From positions 1 to 7,084 of the forward strand of contig JAGBZZ010000263.1 in assembly GCA_017652965.1 (NCBI GenBank): a stretch of 7,084 nucleotides of DNA, written 5' to 3'. This stretch comes from Clostridia bacterium. Its GTDB lineage: Bacteria; Bacillota_A; Clostridia; Oscillospirales; CAG-272. Shown here one piece after another: positions 1-4,966 of this stretch. How positions within the stretch are numbered: position 1 is the first letter of the stretch; every line of letters begins with the position of its first letter. The notes below the pieces were generated by a model. It made no database searches, was not told the origin of the DNA, and saw only the letters and a list, made by a program, of their open reading frames with translations. The position numbers were made by a program, and so were the translations under genes.

Positions 1-149
1 AACTTCTTCACGGTCTTCTGAAGGTCGATGATGTGGATCCCGTTTCTCATGGTGAAGATGTACTCCGCCATCTTAGGATTCCACTTCTTGGTGGGGTGAC
101 CGAAATGGACACCGGCTTCAAGCAGCTGCTTGATGGAAATTACGAACAT
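1..149 (-). CDS. rpsB: 30S ribosomal protein S2, N-terminal part (runs off the left edge)
   Basis: The first 49 codons of ribosomal protein S2, a structural protein of the small subunit that joins late in assembly near the 30S head-body junction. The translation starts [18 protein letters not shown] and continues with [20 protein letters not shown], which is the invariant S2 amino-terminal signature. The rest of the gene lies outside the window. Two in-frame ATGs are present, at 155-153 and 149-147, separated only by a lysine codon. The AAGGAGG Shine-Dalgarno sequence (164-158) is 2 nt from the first and 8 nt from the second, so I chose the second; it also matches the usual M-x-V-I-S start of the family. 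The gene has its own promoter and a long structured leader. In most bacteria rpsB is followed by tsf, which would lie beyond the edge. Identification is very secure. Confidence 0.97.
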   Translation of the reverse strand, partial: MFVISIKQLLEAGVHFGHPTKKWNPKMAEYIFTMRNGIHIIDLQKTVKK

Positions 150-166
150 TTTCATGTCCTCCTTCT

Positions 167-272
167 GGTTTTTCCGCCATAGCAGGTCCTTTGTGTCAAG
201 ACCCCCGAACGGGAGCACCGCCGACACACCCTTGCTATGTGAGAATTTAATGTATCCGCCGTGTGGCGAACC
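167..272 (-). ncRNA. Structured 5' leader of rpsB, candidate ribosomal-protein autoregulatory element
   Basis: The predicted rpsB transcript starts near 272, giving a leader of about 120 nt. On the minus strand CATAGCA (239-233) pairs perfectly with TGCTATG (184-178). Inside it TGTGTC (228-223) pairs with GACACA (197-192), capped by CTCCC-GUUC-GGGGG (215-202). The very 5' end, GGTTCGCC (272-265), is complementary to GGCG (178-175) and AACC (170-167), just before the Shine-Dalgarno sequence, so the whole leader can be closed into one domain. Nested stems next to the ribosome binding site fit the common scheme in which a ribosomal protein binds its own mRNA leader. I cannot match it to a named leader family; the pairing is seen, the regulation is inferred. 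Confidence 0.6.
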
Positions 273-278
273 TTAGGA

Positions 279-307
279 AGTATATCATATTTTTTTTACG
301 CGCGCAA
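279..307 (-). promoter_or_regulatory. Sigma-A-type promoter of rpsB, extended -10
   Basis: On the minus strand, TTGCGC (307-302) is followed after exactly 17 nt by TATACT (284-279), preceded by TG one base upstream (extended -10). The predicted start is near 272, about 120 nt before the rpsB start codon. It lies just downstream of the terminator of the preceding gene, so rpsB seems independently transcribed. Confidence 0.75.
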
Positions 308-368
308 GAGGGTTTTTGCAAGTTCACAAAAAATTTACATTTTGTGCCGAGCCCAGGCACGGCCATAC

Positions 369-410
369 AAAAAAATGCCCCGATGGGCACCGGGGGGGCC
401 ATCGGGGCAT
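369..410 (-). terminator. Intrinsic terminator of the peptidase-YlmC/YmxH unit
   Basis: A perfect 12-bp stem, with ATGCCCCGATGG at 375-386 pairing with CCATCGGGGCAT at 399-410 around a 12-nt loop. On the minus strand it is followed by seven T residues (375-369; the last stem A-T pair is shared). It begins 7 nt after the stop codon of the PRC-barrel gene and precedes the rpsB promoter. Confidence 0.93.
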
Positions 411-416
411 GCGAGG

Positions 417-704
417 TCAGACCTTTCCCTTTCTCCGTCCGCGGGCAGGCTTTTCCGCTATACAGGGCTCTACCCCGTCCACAAGGATAATATCCTCACC
501 GATCTTTTGGATCTTGCCCCAGGGGACAAGGAGCTCCTGCCCCTTACCGATGCCTAGCACCCCGCCCTCCCCGCATACGACAATAGCGGTGATGCGCCCG
601 TCACATACGTCAAACTCGATCTCACTGACAAAGCCGAGGCGGCGGCCGTCCGAAACACAGATGACCTCCTTATCGCGAAAATCCTCACTGTTGCAGGATG
701 GCAT
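417..704 (-). CDS. YlmC/YmxH-family PRC-barrel protein
   Basis: A 95-residue protein that resembles the YlmC/YmxH family, small PRC-barrel proteins found mostly in spore-forming Firmicutes. Family-like features are the opening 'DFRDKEVICVSDGRRLG' (residues 8-24), the 'EIEFDVCDGRITAIVV' strand pair (29-43) and 'LLVPWGKIQKIGEDIILV' (58-75), which is the typical end of the barrel. Family members are usually about 75-95 residues; this one has an extra basic tail (RGRRKGKV) after the barrel. The molecular role of the family is not firmly known; a sporulation link comes mainly from its distribution and from expression in Bacillus. The start is supported by GGAGG 7 nt upstream. That ribosome binding site abuts the stop codon of the upstream M14 peptidase (12 nt gap), so the two are probably co-transcribed and perhaps translationally coupled. 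It is followed by a strong terminator. Confidence 0.85.
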   Translation of the reverse strand: MPSCNSEDFRDKEVICVSDGRRLGFVSEIEFDVCDGRITAIVVCGEGGVLGIGKGQELLVPWGKIQKIGEDIILVDGVEPCIAEKPARGRRKGKV

Positions 705-716
705 AGCTTTTCCTCC

Positions 717-1607
717 TCACATAGTAATGCTTTCAAACAAAAGGCGACGCAGGCGCGCATAGATGCCGTCTGCATTCTCCGGGGGCAGTGGATTTTCCCC
801 AAGACCGCACTCCAGCGTAAAGGAGGGGATCCCCAGCCCGGCAGTCGTATAGTCGCAAAGGCCGCCGTACGCTGCCGCCCCGCACGGCTCAGCCACCCGG
901 TAGCCCGAAAGCGCCGCCATCCGCCCGGCCATGGCACGCGCCCCCGGCAGGGCTACCCCGCCGCCGCGCCAATAGATCTCCTCTCCCTGGGTGTGCAGAG
1001 AGAGCACAAGCCGCGGCACCGTCCTTCGGATATAGGCGGCCATTGCCGCGCATTCCGGCTCGGATTCCGGCCGCTCGCCACTGTAGCGCGTCGGCGCACA
1101 GCCCGTAATGCCAAGCGCGGCCTCCATGCGCTTGTATTCCGCAAAGCCGACCCGATAGTTATGGTTGAGATCCACCCCGCGGGCATTGGCCTGCCAGCGC
1201 GAAAAGTCACCGTTCGGCACGGTGCGGCGGCGGCACTCGAAAAGCGGGTCATCCCGATCTCCCAAGGCAATGGCGACCCCGTCCGGGTTCAGCATCGGGA
1301 CAAAGCATAGCGTGCGCACCGAAAGAAGAAGATCGAGATCCAGCCCGTACGGCCGCGCACCGCTAAGATAGGCACGGGCCAGCTCCTCTATAAAGCGAAG
1401 CAAGAGGGTGGCGGTCAGCCACTCGGCCCCGTGGTGTGCCCCGACGTATAAAAGCCGCCCCTTCCCCGCCCCAAGGCAAAGAAGCGGGATGCGGCGGCCA
1501 AGCAGGCTTTCGCCAAGGGTGTGGCAGCTGAGGGGCGGATAGGCCGCCATCAGATGCTTCACCTTCCCGGCCAGGAGGTCGGGATGGAGAGGAATTCTAT
1601 CCGACAT
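717..1607 (-). CDS. M14-family zinc carboxypeptidase, gamma-D-glutamyl-diaminopimelate peptidase-like
   Basis: A 296-residue M14 metallopeptidase without a visible signal peptide or membrane segment, so probably cytoplasmic. Zinc ligands are H59 and E62 in the HxxE motif (AHHGAE) and H205 in LSLHTQGE; the catalytic glutamate is E266 in FTLECG; the substrate-binding arginine is R143 in ARGVDLNHN. The usual NRN pair of carboxypeptidase A is here N148-H149, a variant I associate with the bacterial peptidases that cut gamma-D-Glu-diaminopimelate bonds in peptidoglycan peptides. Cell wall peptide turnover, possibly during sporulation, is therefore the best guess. Length fits a bare catalytic domain. 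Start choice: the ATG at 1607 has GGAGG 8 nt upstream (1620-1616). An in-frame ATG at 1640 would add 11 charged residues (MKREKRAEGAR) and also has a GGAGG, but 11 nt away, so 1640 remains possible. It is followed directly by the PRC-barrel gene. Confidence 0.9.
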   Translation of the reverse strand: MSDRIPLHPDLLAGKVKHLMAAYPPLSCHTLGESLLGRRIPLLCLGAGKGRLLYVGAHHGAEWLTATLLLRFIEELARAYLSGARPYGLDLDLLLSVRTLCFVPMLNPDGVAIALGDRDDPLFECRRRTVPNGDFSRWQANARGVDLNHNYRVGFAEYKRMEAALGITGCAPTRYSGERPESEPECAAMAAYIRRTVPRLVLSLHTQGEEIYWRGGGVALPGARAMAGRMAALSGYRVAEPCGAAAYGGLCDYTTAGLGIPSFTLECGLGENPLPPENADGIYARLRRLLFESITM

Positions 1608-1674
1608 ACGCGCGCCCTCCGCTCTTTTTTCTCGTTTCATCCTATGCCTGCCCTCCTTCTTTTATGACAAAGGG

Positions 1675-1702
1675 TTGACAAGTGCTTATTTTGTGATACA
1701 AT
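1675..1702 (+). promoter_or_regulatory. Sigma-A-type promoter of the membrane protein gene
   Basis: A perfect TTGACA (1675-1680), a 16-nt spacer and TACAAT (1697-1702) with TG one base upstream (1694-1695, extended -10). The predicted start is near 1709, giving a short leader of about 24 nt before the ATG at 1733. It sits in the divergent gap shared with the peptidase gene; I see no convincing promoter for the opposite strand here. Confidence 0.85.
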
Positions 1703-1732
1703 AGGCATAGATACTATGAAGAAGGAATACTT

Positions 1733-2437
1733 ATGAAATTACGTAAGCTTTCGCCCCCACTTATCGTCTTTCTTGCGCTTTTGCTTTTGCAGATCCCCCT
1801 TTCGTTTGGCAGTACGCTTTCCCTGCTTTGCACGGCCGCCATCCATGAGACGGTGGGCTACATCGTCCTCCTTATCTTTGAGTCCTGCGGACTTCTTTTG
1901 CTTTTCTGTGCCCTTGGTGCCTCCTTTGGCGCGGTGTATGAAAAGCGTGCGGGACGCGGCGCCGGCATTATCCTGCTTTCGGTGCTGGCGCATCTTCTCG
2001 GCACGGTGCTTTCCCTGATCTGGCTGGCGCTCTTTTTCGGTCAGGCCATCACGGATGAAACGCTGGCGCTTTTGCTTGGCTCGATCCTGGATTCGGCCCT
2101 GCTTCCCCTTCTTATTTGCTTCTTCCTCTCCTATTTTATCTACCTGCAAAAGGGGGCGGACATCCCGAAAAGCCCGCGTGACACTGCCTCGGTCACCCTG
2201 CGTGCCATTATCCTGGCAAGCTCGCTTCTCTTCGCCTATCGCCTTTTAGGGCAGATCCTGTATGCGATCGAGTTTGTGAACGCCCAGTTCGGCTTCTCTT
2301 TCCTGAACCCCGCCGAAAAGCTGGTGCTGCTGCTGGACTTTATCCCGGTGTTCGGGGTCTCGCTTGGCGGCTATTATCTGATGCTTTGGGCATACCGCCT
2401 ATACCTGCGCATCCTGAAGGCTCGGGCGGATGCGTGA
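1733..2437 (+). CDS. Unrecognised membrane protein with about six transmembrane helices
   Basis: A 234-residue, strongly hydrophobic protein that I do not recognise. Likely membrane segments are at about 9-26, 41-66, 77-103, 110-138, 155-178 and 197-226. Short charged patches occur at KLRK (2-5), YEKRAGRG (69-76), QKGADIPKSPRD (139-150) and the C-terminal RLYLRILKARAD; by the positive-inside rule the N terminus and the C terminus would both be cytoplasmic. There is no ATP-binding motif, no catalytic signature and no periplasmic domain of any size, so a small multipass transporter component or membrane-stress protein is as far as one can go. The ATG is preceded by AAGGA with 6 nt spacing. It forms its own transcription unit: near-consensus promoter upstream, intrinsic terminator 43 nt after the stop. 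Base composition and codon use match the neighbours. Confidence 0.85.
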   Translation: MKLRKLSPPLIVFLALLLLQIPLSFGSTLSLLCTAAIHETVGYIVLLIFESCGLLLLFCALGASFGAVYEKRAGRGAGIILLSVLAHLLGTVLSLIWLALFFGQAITDETLALLLGSILDSALLPLLICFFLSYFIYLQKGADIPKSPRDTASVTLRAIILASSLLFAYRLLGQILYAIEFVNAQFGFSFLNPAEKLVLLLDFIPVFGVSLGGYYLMLWAYRLYLRILKARADA

Positions 2438-2480
2438 GAAGCACTCACGCCAAGCGCACGGCAGCCCGCACCTTATATCG

Positions 2481-2517
2481 AAAAGGGAGATCCCCGGCAG
2501 CGTGGGGTCTCCTTTTT
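2481..2517 (+). terminator. Intrinsic terminator after the membrane protein gene
   Basis: GGAGA-CCCC (2486-2495, with T2491 bulged) pairs with GGGG-TCTCC (2504-2512) around an 8-nt loop, followed by five Ts (2513-2517). The flanking AAAAG (2481-2485) can extend the stem into the T-tract. Confidence 0.88.
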
Positions 2518-2559
2518 GCTCAAGACCGTTACCTCTTCTCACACCTTTTCCTTACCCTC

Positions 2560-2588
2560 TTGACAAAGCAGGAAAATTATGCTATCCT
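2560..2588 (+). promoter_or_regulatory. Sigma-A-type promoter of the lipoprotein leader
   Basis: Perfect TTGACA (2560-2565), a 17-nt spacer and TATCCT (2583-2588) preceded by TGC, an extended -10. The predicted transcription start is near G2595, almost 190 nt before the lipoprotein start codon, which implies a long untranslated leader. Confidence 0.85.
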
Positions 2589-2594
2589 AAATGC

Positions 2595-2748
2595 GGAAGC
2601 CAACACGTACGCGCAAAGCCCGACAGCAGCGAAGACGGTGCTCTCGAGCGATTCTCGCAAGGATGCGAGGCGTCCTTTTGAGATAGCAAAAGAAATATTG
2701 CCCTTTCGCATAAGAAGTCGGGTCTTTCCGGGCTTTTTATGCGTTTTT
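2595..2748 (+). ncRNA. Structured leader RNA or small RNA, candidate attenuator/riboswitch
   Basis: Between a strong promoter and a strong terminator lies about 155 nt of RNA with no credible coding sequence. GACG (2634-2637) pairs with CGTC (2671-2674) and encloses two hairpins, GCTC-tc-GAGC (2640-2649) and CTCGCA-agga-TGCGAG (2654-2669), forming a three-way junction. A further hairpin CTTTTG-agatag-CAAAAG spans 2675-2692. Upstream AAAGCCCG (2615-2622) is perfectly complementary to CGGGCTTT (2729-2736) in the terminator, and CCCGAC (2619-2624) to GTCGGG (2717-2722), so an antiterminator is possible. GGAAG at the 5' end (2595-2599) can pair with CTTTC (2703-2707) at the base of the terminator. 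The pairings are seen; a switching role is inference, and an independent small RNA is the alternative. I matched it to no known riboswitch class. Confidence 0.6.
2707..2748 (+). terminator. Intrinsic terminator inside the lipoprotein leader
   Basis: CGCATAAGAAG (2707-2717) pairs with CTTTTTATGCG (2733-2743) over 11 bp with one G-U wobble; CGG/CCG can pair within the loop. Five Ts follow (2744-2748), then GC and four more Ts. The lipoprotein Shine-Dalgarno sequence begins 20 nt later, so the gene lies behind this terminator and needs read-through or antitermination, unless it has a second promoter that I do not see. Confidence 0.88.
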
Positions 2749-2781
2749 GCTTTTATGAGGACATGATAAGGAGGATTTGCC

Positions 2782-3231
2782 GTGAAAATAAGATCTTTGT
2801 TTCTTTTAACCCTTCTGCTTCTTTTGGCCACGTTCGTTTCCTGCAATCTGTCCGGTGAGGGGGAAACGACGCCCGCGACGGAGGAGCATATGCACGTAAC
2901 ACCTACTTTTCGCAGCATGAAGGAATACCATGAGTATATAGATCAAAAGTACGTAGACCGTGCTGTTTCGCATAAGCCGACAAGGGAGGATGCGATAAAG
3001 GTCACCGAAGGTATGCTAAGCGCCGACGTATTCGAAATCCTGGGCAAGCCTCATGGATACGGTGATTTTGCAAGTTGTCCTTCCATGAAATGGTATTTAG
3101 CGGATAACGGCGTATGTTATATGACCTTTAGTATACCGGACGATTACTGCAAAGGTTGCTGGCCGGACGAATTTGACCTGGCTTGGGAGTTTGGCGCCGT
3201 TGCCGGTACTCTAATATCCGATCCGCAGTAA
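2782..3231 (+). CDS. Small lipoprotein, possibly BamE-like fold, with a CxxC motif
   Basis: A 149-residue secreted lipoprotein. MKIR plus a leucine-rich stretch ending FVSC gives a lipobox with C21 as the lipidated residue (phenylalanine at -3 is less usual), followed by a flexible Glu/Thr-rich linker (22-42). The folded part, about 45-149, has 'VTEGMLSADVFEILGKP' (74-90) and then W104, Y105 and hydrophobic strands up to F116. A GM...V..iLGkP helix pair leading into W-containing strands is the pattern of BamE/SmpA-like domains; this fold assignment is tentative. C99, C112 and the pair C123-K-G-C126 make four cysteines in the exported domain, suitable for disulfides or a metal site. The GTG start is fixed by AAGGAGG (2768-2774) 7 nt upstream. 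It is a single-gene unit behind a leader with a terminator. The coding region looks more AT-rich than its neighbours. Function unknown. Confidence 0.85.
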   Translation: MKIRSLFLLTLLLLLATFVSCNLSGEGETTPATEEHMHVTPTFRSMKEYHEYIDQKYVDRAVSHKPTREDAIKVTEGMLSADVFEILGKPHGYGDFASCPSMKWYLADNGVCYMTFSIPDDYCKGCWPDEFDLAWEFGAVAGTLISDPQ

Positions 3232-3290
3232 AAATGACGAGGATCTGTCACCTTAGCGGGCGAGCCCCCGCCTGCTTGAGAAAAAGCGAA

Positions 3291-3327
3291 AGGAGCACGA
3301 GCAAATTCGCTCGTGCCCCTCTTTTTT
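3291..3327. terminator. Probable bidirectional intrinsic terminator between convergent genes
   Basis: GCACGAGC (3295-3302) pairs with GCTCGTGC (3309-3316) around AAATTC; GG (3292-3293) and CC (3318-3319) extend the stem. On the plus strand six Ts (3322-3327) follow. On the minus strand the one plus-strand A-C mismatch becomes a U-G wobble, and TTTCGCTTTTT follows (3291-3281). It can end both the lipoprotein transcript and the convergent GIY-YIG transcript, whose stop codon is at 3368. Confidence 0.85.
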
Positions 3328-3367
3328 ATTGTGCCCTCCCCGCAGGAAAAGCTTTGTCCGGCGGCTT

Positions 3368-3727
3368 TTACCCTTGCGGATCGGGATACGCCGTGCGGAT
3401 GGCAAGAAGGCGCGGGTCGGTGGCCGAAAGCGGGCGGTAGGCCTCCTCTACCTGCGCAAGGCGTGCAAGCGCCGAGATCCCCTCGGGCGAGGCGGCCAGC
3501 GCCTCCTTTTCCTTATGGGTGAGCTGCTTGACGGCATACTCGGCACGTAGGGCGGCCGAGCGGGTATCGCACTCCCACGCGGCAAGAAGATACCGCGCCC
3601 CCTTGGCACGGGTATAGGCCGCCACGGCGGCCGTCCTTTCAAAATGATCGCGCATGCGCTTTTCAAGGCTGTGGGCTGTGCCCGTGTAGATCGAGCCGTC
3701 ACGGCACAGAAGAAGATAGACGAACAT
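3368..3727 (-). CDS. GIY-YIG nuclease family protein (YhbQ/YazA type)
   Basis: A 119-residue single-domain GIY-YIG protein. The catalytic features are VYLL (residues 3-6) and YTG (14-16) for the two-strand GIY-YIG core, R24 in LEKRMRDH, and E63 in ALRAEYAVKQLT as the metal-binding glutamate; the KQLT-HKEK stretch that follows is typical of the YhbQ/YazA/URI subfamily. These small proteins are putative structure-selective DNA endonucleases in repair, but their physiological role is poorly defined. Usual length is 80-105 residues; here about 35 residues follow the core. The start codon overlaps the stop of the upstream alanyl-tRNA editing gene by one base (TAATG), so translation is probably coupled and there is no separate promoter. 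The pairing with a tRNA-editing gene gives no clear functional hint; operon convenience is likely. Confidence 0.93.
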   Translation of the reverse strand: MFVYLLLCRDGSIYTGTAHSLEKRMRDHFERTAAVAAYTRAKGARYLLAAWECDTRSAALRAEYAVKQLTHKEKEALAASPEGISALARLAQVEEAYRPLSATDPRLLAIRTAYPDPQG

Positions 3728-4869
3728 TATTCCGAAAACCCTGCCGCGACCGCCTCGGCAGAGGCATCAAAGCTCCCCTGCAAAAGAGTCGGCTTACCAC
3801 CGCCGCGCCCACCGAAGCGGGCGTGCAGGGCGGCACTCCTTTCCTTGGCCCCTCCGTCCTCCGCGGCGATGGCATAGCGGCATCCCGCCTGTGATGCAAG
3901 AAGAACGAGCACCGTCCCGCCCGAAAGGTGTGCCCCCTCCTCGGCGTATTGGCGCAGGGCGGCGGCATCCACGTCCCGAAGGATCAGGACGGCATCCCCC
4001 TGCCCCGCAAGCCCTGCAAGCCGCTCTCTGCGCAGGGTGGCACGCAGGGTGGCCAGCTGCTCGCGCAGGTCGGAAAGGCTATCCAGGGTGCGCGCGACCC
4101 CCTCGGCGATCCTTTCCTCGGGTACCGAAAGAGCCACCGAGACGGCATGCACGTTTTCCTGCTTTTGCCGATAGTCGGCAAGGGCATCGCCCGCCACCGC
4201 GATATGCAGGCGGCCGCCCCCCTTATAGTTCATATATCCAACGATCTTGATCAGCCCGACCTCACCCGTCCTTTCCACGTGGGGGGCGCAGCAGGCACAA
4301 AGATCCACCCCCTCGATCTCAACCAGGCGCACCCCCTCGCTAAGCGCAAGCTTGGCGCGGAAGGAGAGGGTCTTCAGCTCGGCCGGGGTGGGATAGAGGA
4401 TGCGGACGGCGCGGTTTTCCAGCACGGCACGGTTGGCCTCCTCCTCTGCCCTTGCCAGCATCTCGGGAGAGAGCGGGATATCGGTGTCCAGGGTGACCTC
4501 CTCCTCACCAAGGTGGAAGCCAACGTTGGTGACCCCAAAAAGCGAGTGAAGGACGCCCGAAAGGATATGCTCGCCGCTATGCACCCGCATATGGCGCAGG
4601 CGGCGTGCCTCGTCCAGCCGTCCCAAGACCTCCCTGCCGACGGGGAGGGGGCTATCGGTGATATGATAGATCTCGTCCCCTGCAAGGATGGCATCGAGGA
4701 CACGGGCATCCCCAAGGAAGCCGTGATCCGCCCCCTGGCCGCCCTCACACGGAAAAAAGGCGGTCCTGTCGAGAAGGACGCGAAAGCTGTCCCCATCCGG
4801 CGTGCAGGCGCGGACGGTGGCACGGAAGGAAAAGAGGGTCGCGTCGTCGTTATAAAGCTTTATCGTCAT
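3727..4869 (-). CDS. alaX: Alanyl-tRNA editing protein AlaX, long form with DHHA1 domain
   Basis: A 380-residue free-standing homologue of the editing half of alanyl-tRNA synthetase. Enzymes of this type hydrolyse mischarged Ser-tRNA(Ala) (and Gly-tRNA(Ala)) in the cytoplasm, protecting against serine-for-alanine errors. Residues 1-90 form the glycine-rich barrel, with FFPCEGGQ at 38-45. The zinc-binding editing site is HSGEH (H97, H101) plus C193-xxx-H197 in CACCAPH. A linker helix follows (about 230-290), and residues 290-380 form the DHHA1 tRNA-binding domain, ending in GGRGGGKPTLLQGS. There is no aminoacylation domain, and the length is right for the long AlaX class. The ATG has GAGG 7 nt upstream. 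It is translationally coupled to the GIY-YIG gene by TAATG. A terminator hairpin lies just upstream of its ribosome binding site, so transcription must start before it; a candidate promoter overlaps the end of the SPFH gene. Confidence 0.95.
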   Translation of the reverse strand: MTIKLYNDDATLFSFRATVRACTPDGDSFRVLLDRTAFFPCEGGQGADHGFLGDARVLDAILAGDEIYHITDSPLPVGREVLGRLDEARRLRHMRVHSGEHILSGVLHSLFGVTNVGFHLGEEEVTLDTDIPLSPEMLARAEEEANRAVLENRAVRILYPTPAELKTLSFRAKLALSEGVRLVEIEGVDLCACCAPHVERTGEVGLIKIVGYMNYKGGGRLHIAVAGDALADYRQKQENVHAVSVALSVPEERIAEGVARTLDSLSDLREQLATLRATLRRERLAGLAGQGDAVLILRDVDAAALRQYAEEGAHLSGGTVLVLLASQAGCRYAIAAEDGGAKERSAALHARFGGRGGGKPTLLQGSFDASAEAVAAGFSE

Positions 4870-4890
4870 AGTGTTTCCTCATAGGATGTG

Positions 4891-4926
4891 AAAAAGGGAT
4901 AGTGGGGTCAGCCGCCTATCCCTTTT
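4891..4926 (-). terminator. Intrinsic terminator after the NfeD-SPFH operon, also in the alaX leader
   Basis: AAAAGGGATAG (4892-4902) pairs perfectly with CTATCCCTTTT (4916-4926), 11 bp with a 13-nt loop. On the minus strand it ends in five Ts (4895-4891). It starts 11 nt after the SPFH stop codon and ends 21 nt before the alaX start codon. Confidence 0.88.
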
Positions 4927-4936
4927 CTGCTTTGCG

Positions 4937-4966
4937 ATTATTTTGCCTCGGTAATGGTGTTGACAA
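4937..4966 (-). promoter_or_regulatory. Candidate promoter for alaX-GIY-YIG inside the end of the SPFH gene
   Basis: On the minus strand TTGTCA (4966-4961) and AATAAT (4942-4937), each five of six to consensus, are 18 nt apart; the -10 overlaps the SPFH stop codon. The start would be near 4930, immediately before the terminator hairpin. No extended -10 is present. Without it alaX would depend on read-through from the operon upstream. Confidence 0.45.

Noticed and set aside
2611..2620. GCGCAAAGCC resembling the GACGCAAAGCC element of c-di-GMP-I riboswitches
   Set aside because: The other conserved parts of that riboswitch (the paired GGCAAACC-type arm, the tetraloop receptor pair and the closing UACCGA-like strand) are not found at the right places, so I regard the match as chance.
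2386..2766. Open frames over the region between the two plus-strand genes (2386-2766 and 2430-2681)
   Set aside because: They run through a terminator, a promoter and a structured leader, overlap the membrane protein gene, lack a ribosome binding site and have unstructured composition.
3256..3271. Small GC hairpin GCGGG/CCCGC after the lipoprotein stop codon
   Set aside because: No T-tract follows on either strand, and a complete terminator lies 20 nt further on; it may only add to the 3' end structure.
3928..4884. A 318-codon open frame on the plus strand
   Set aside because: It lies antisense to alaX, which carries the HxxxH and CxxxH editing motifs; the plus-strand translation resembles no protein and has no ribosome binding site.
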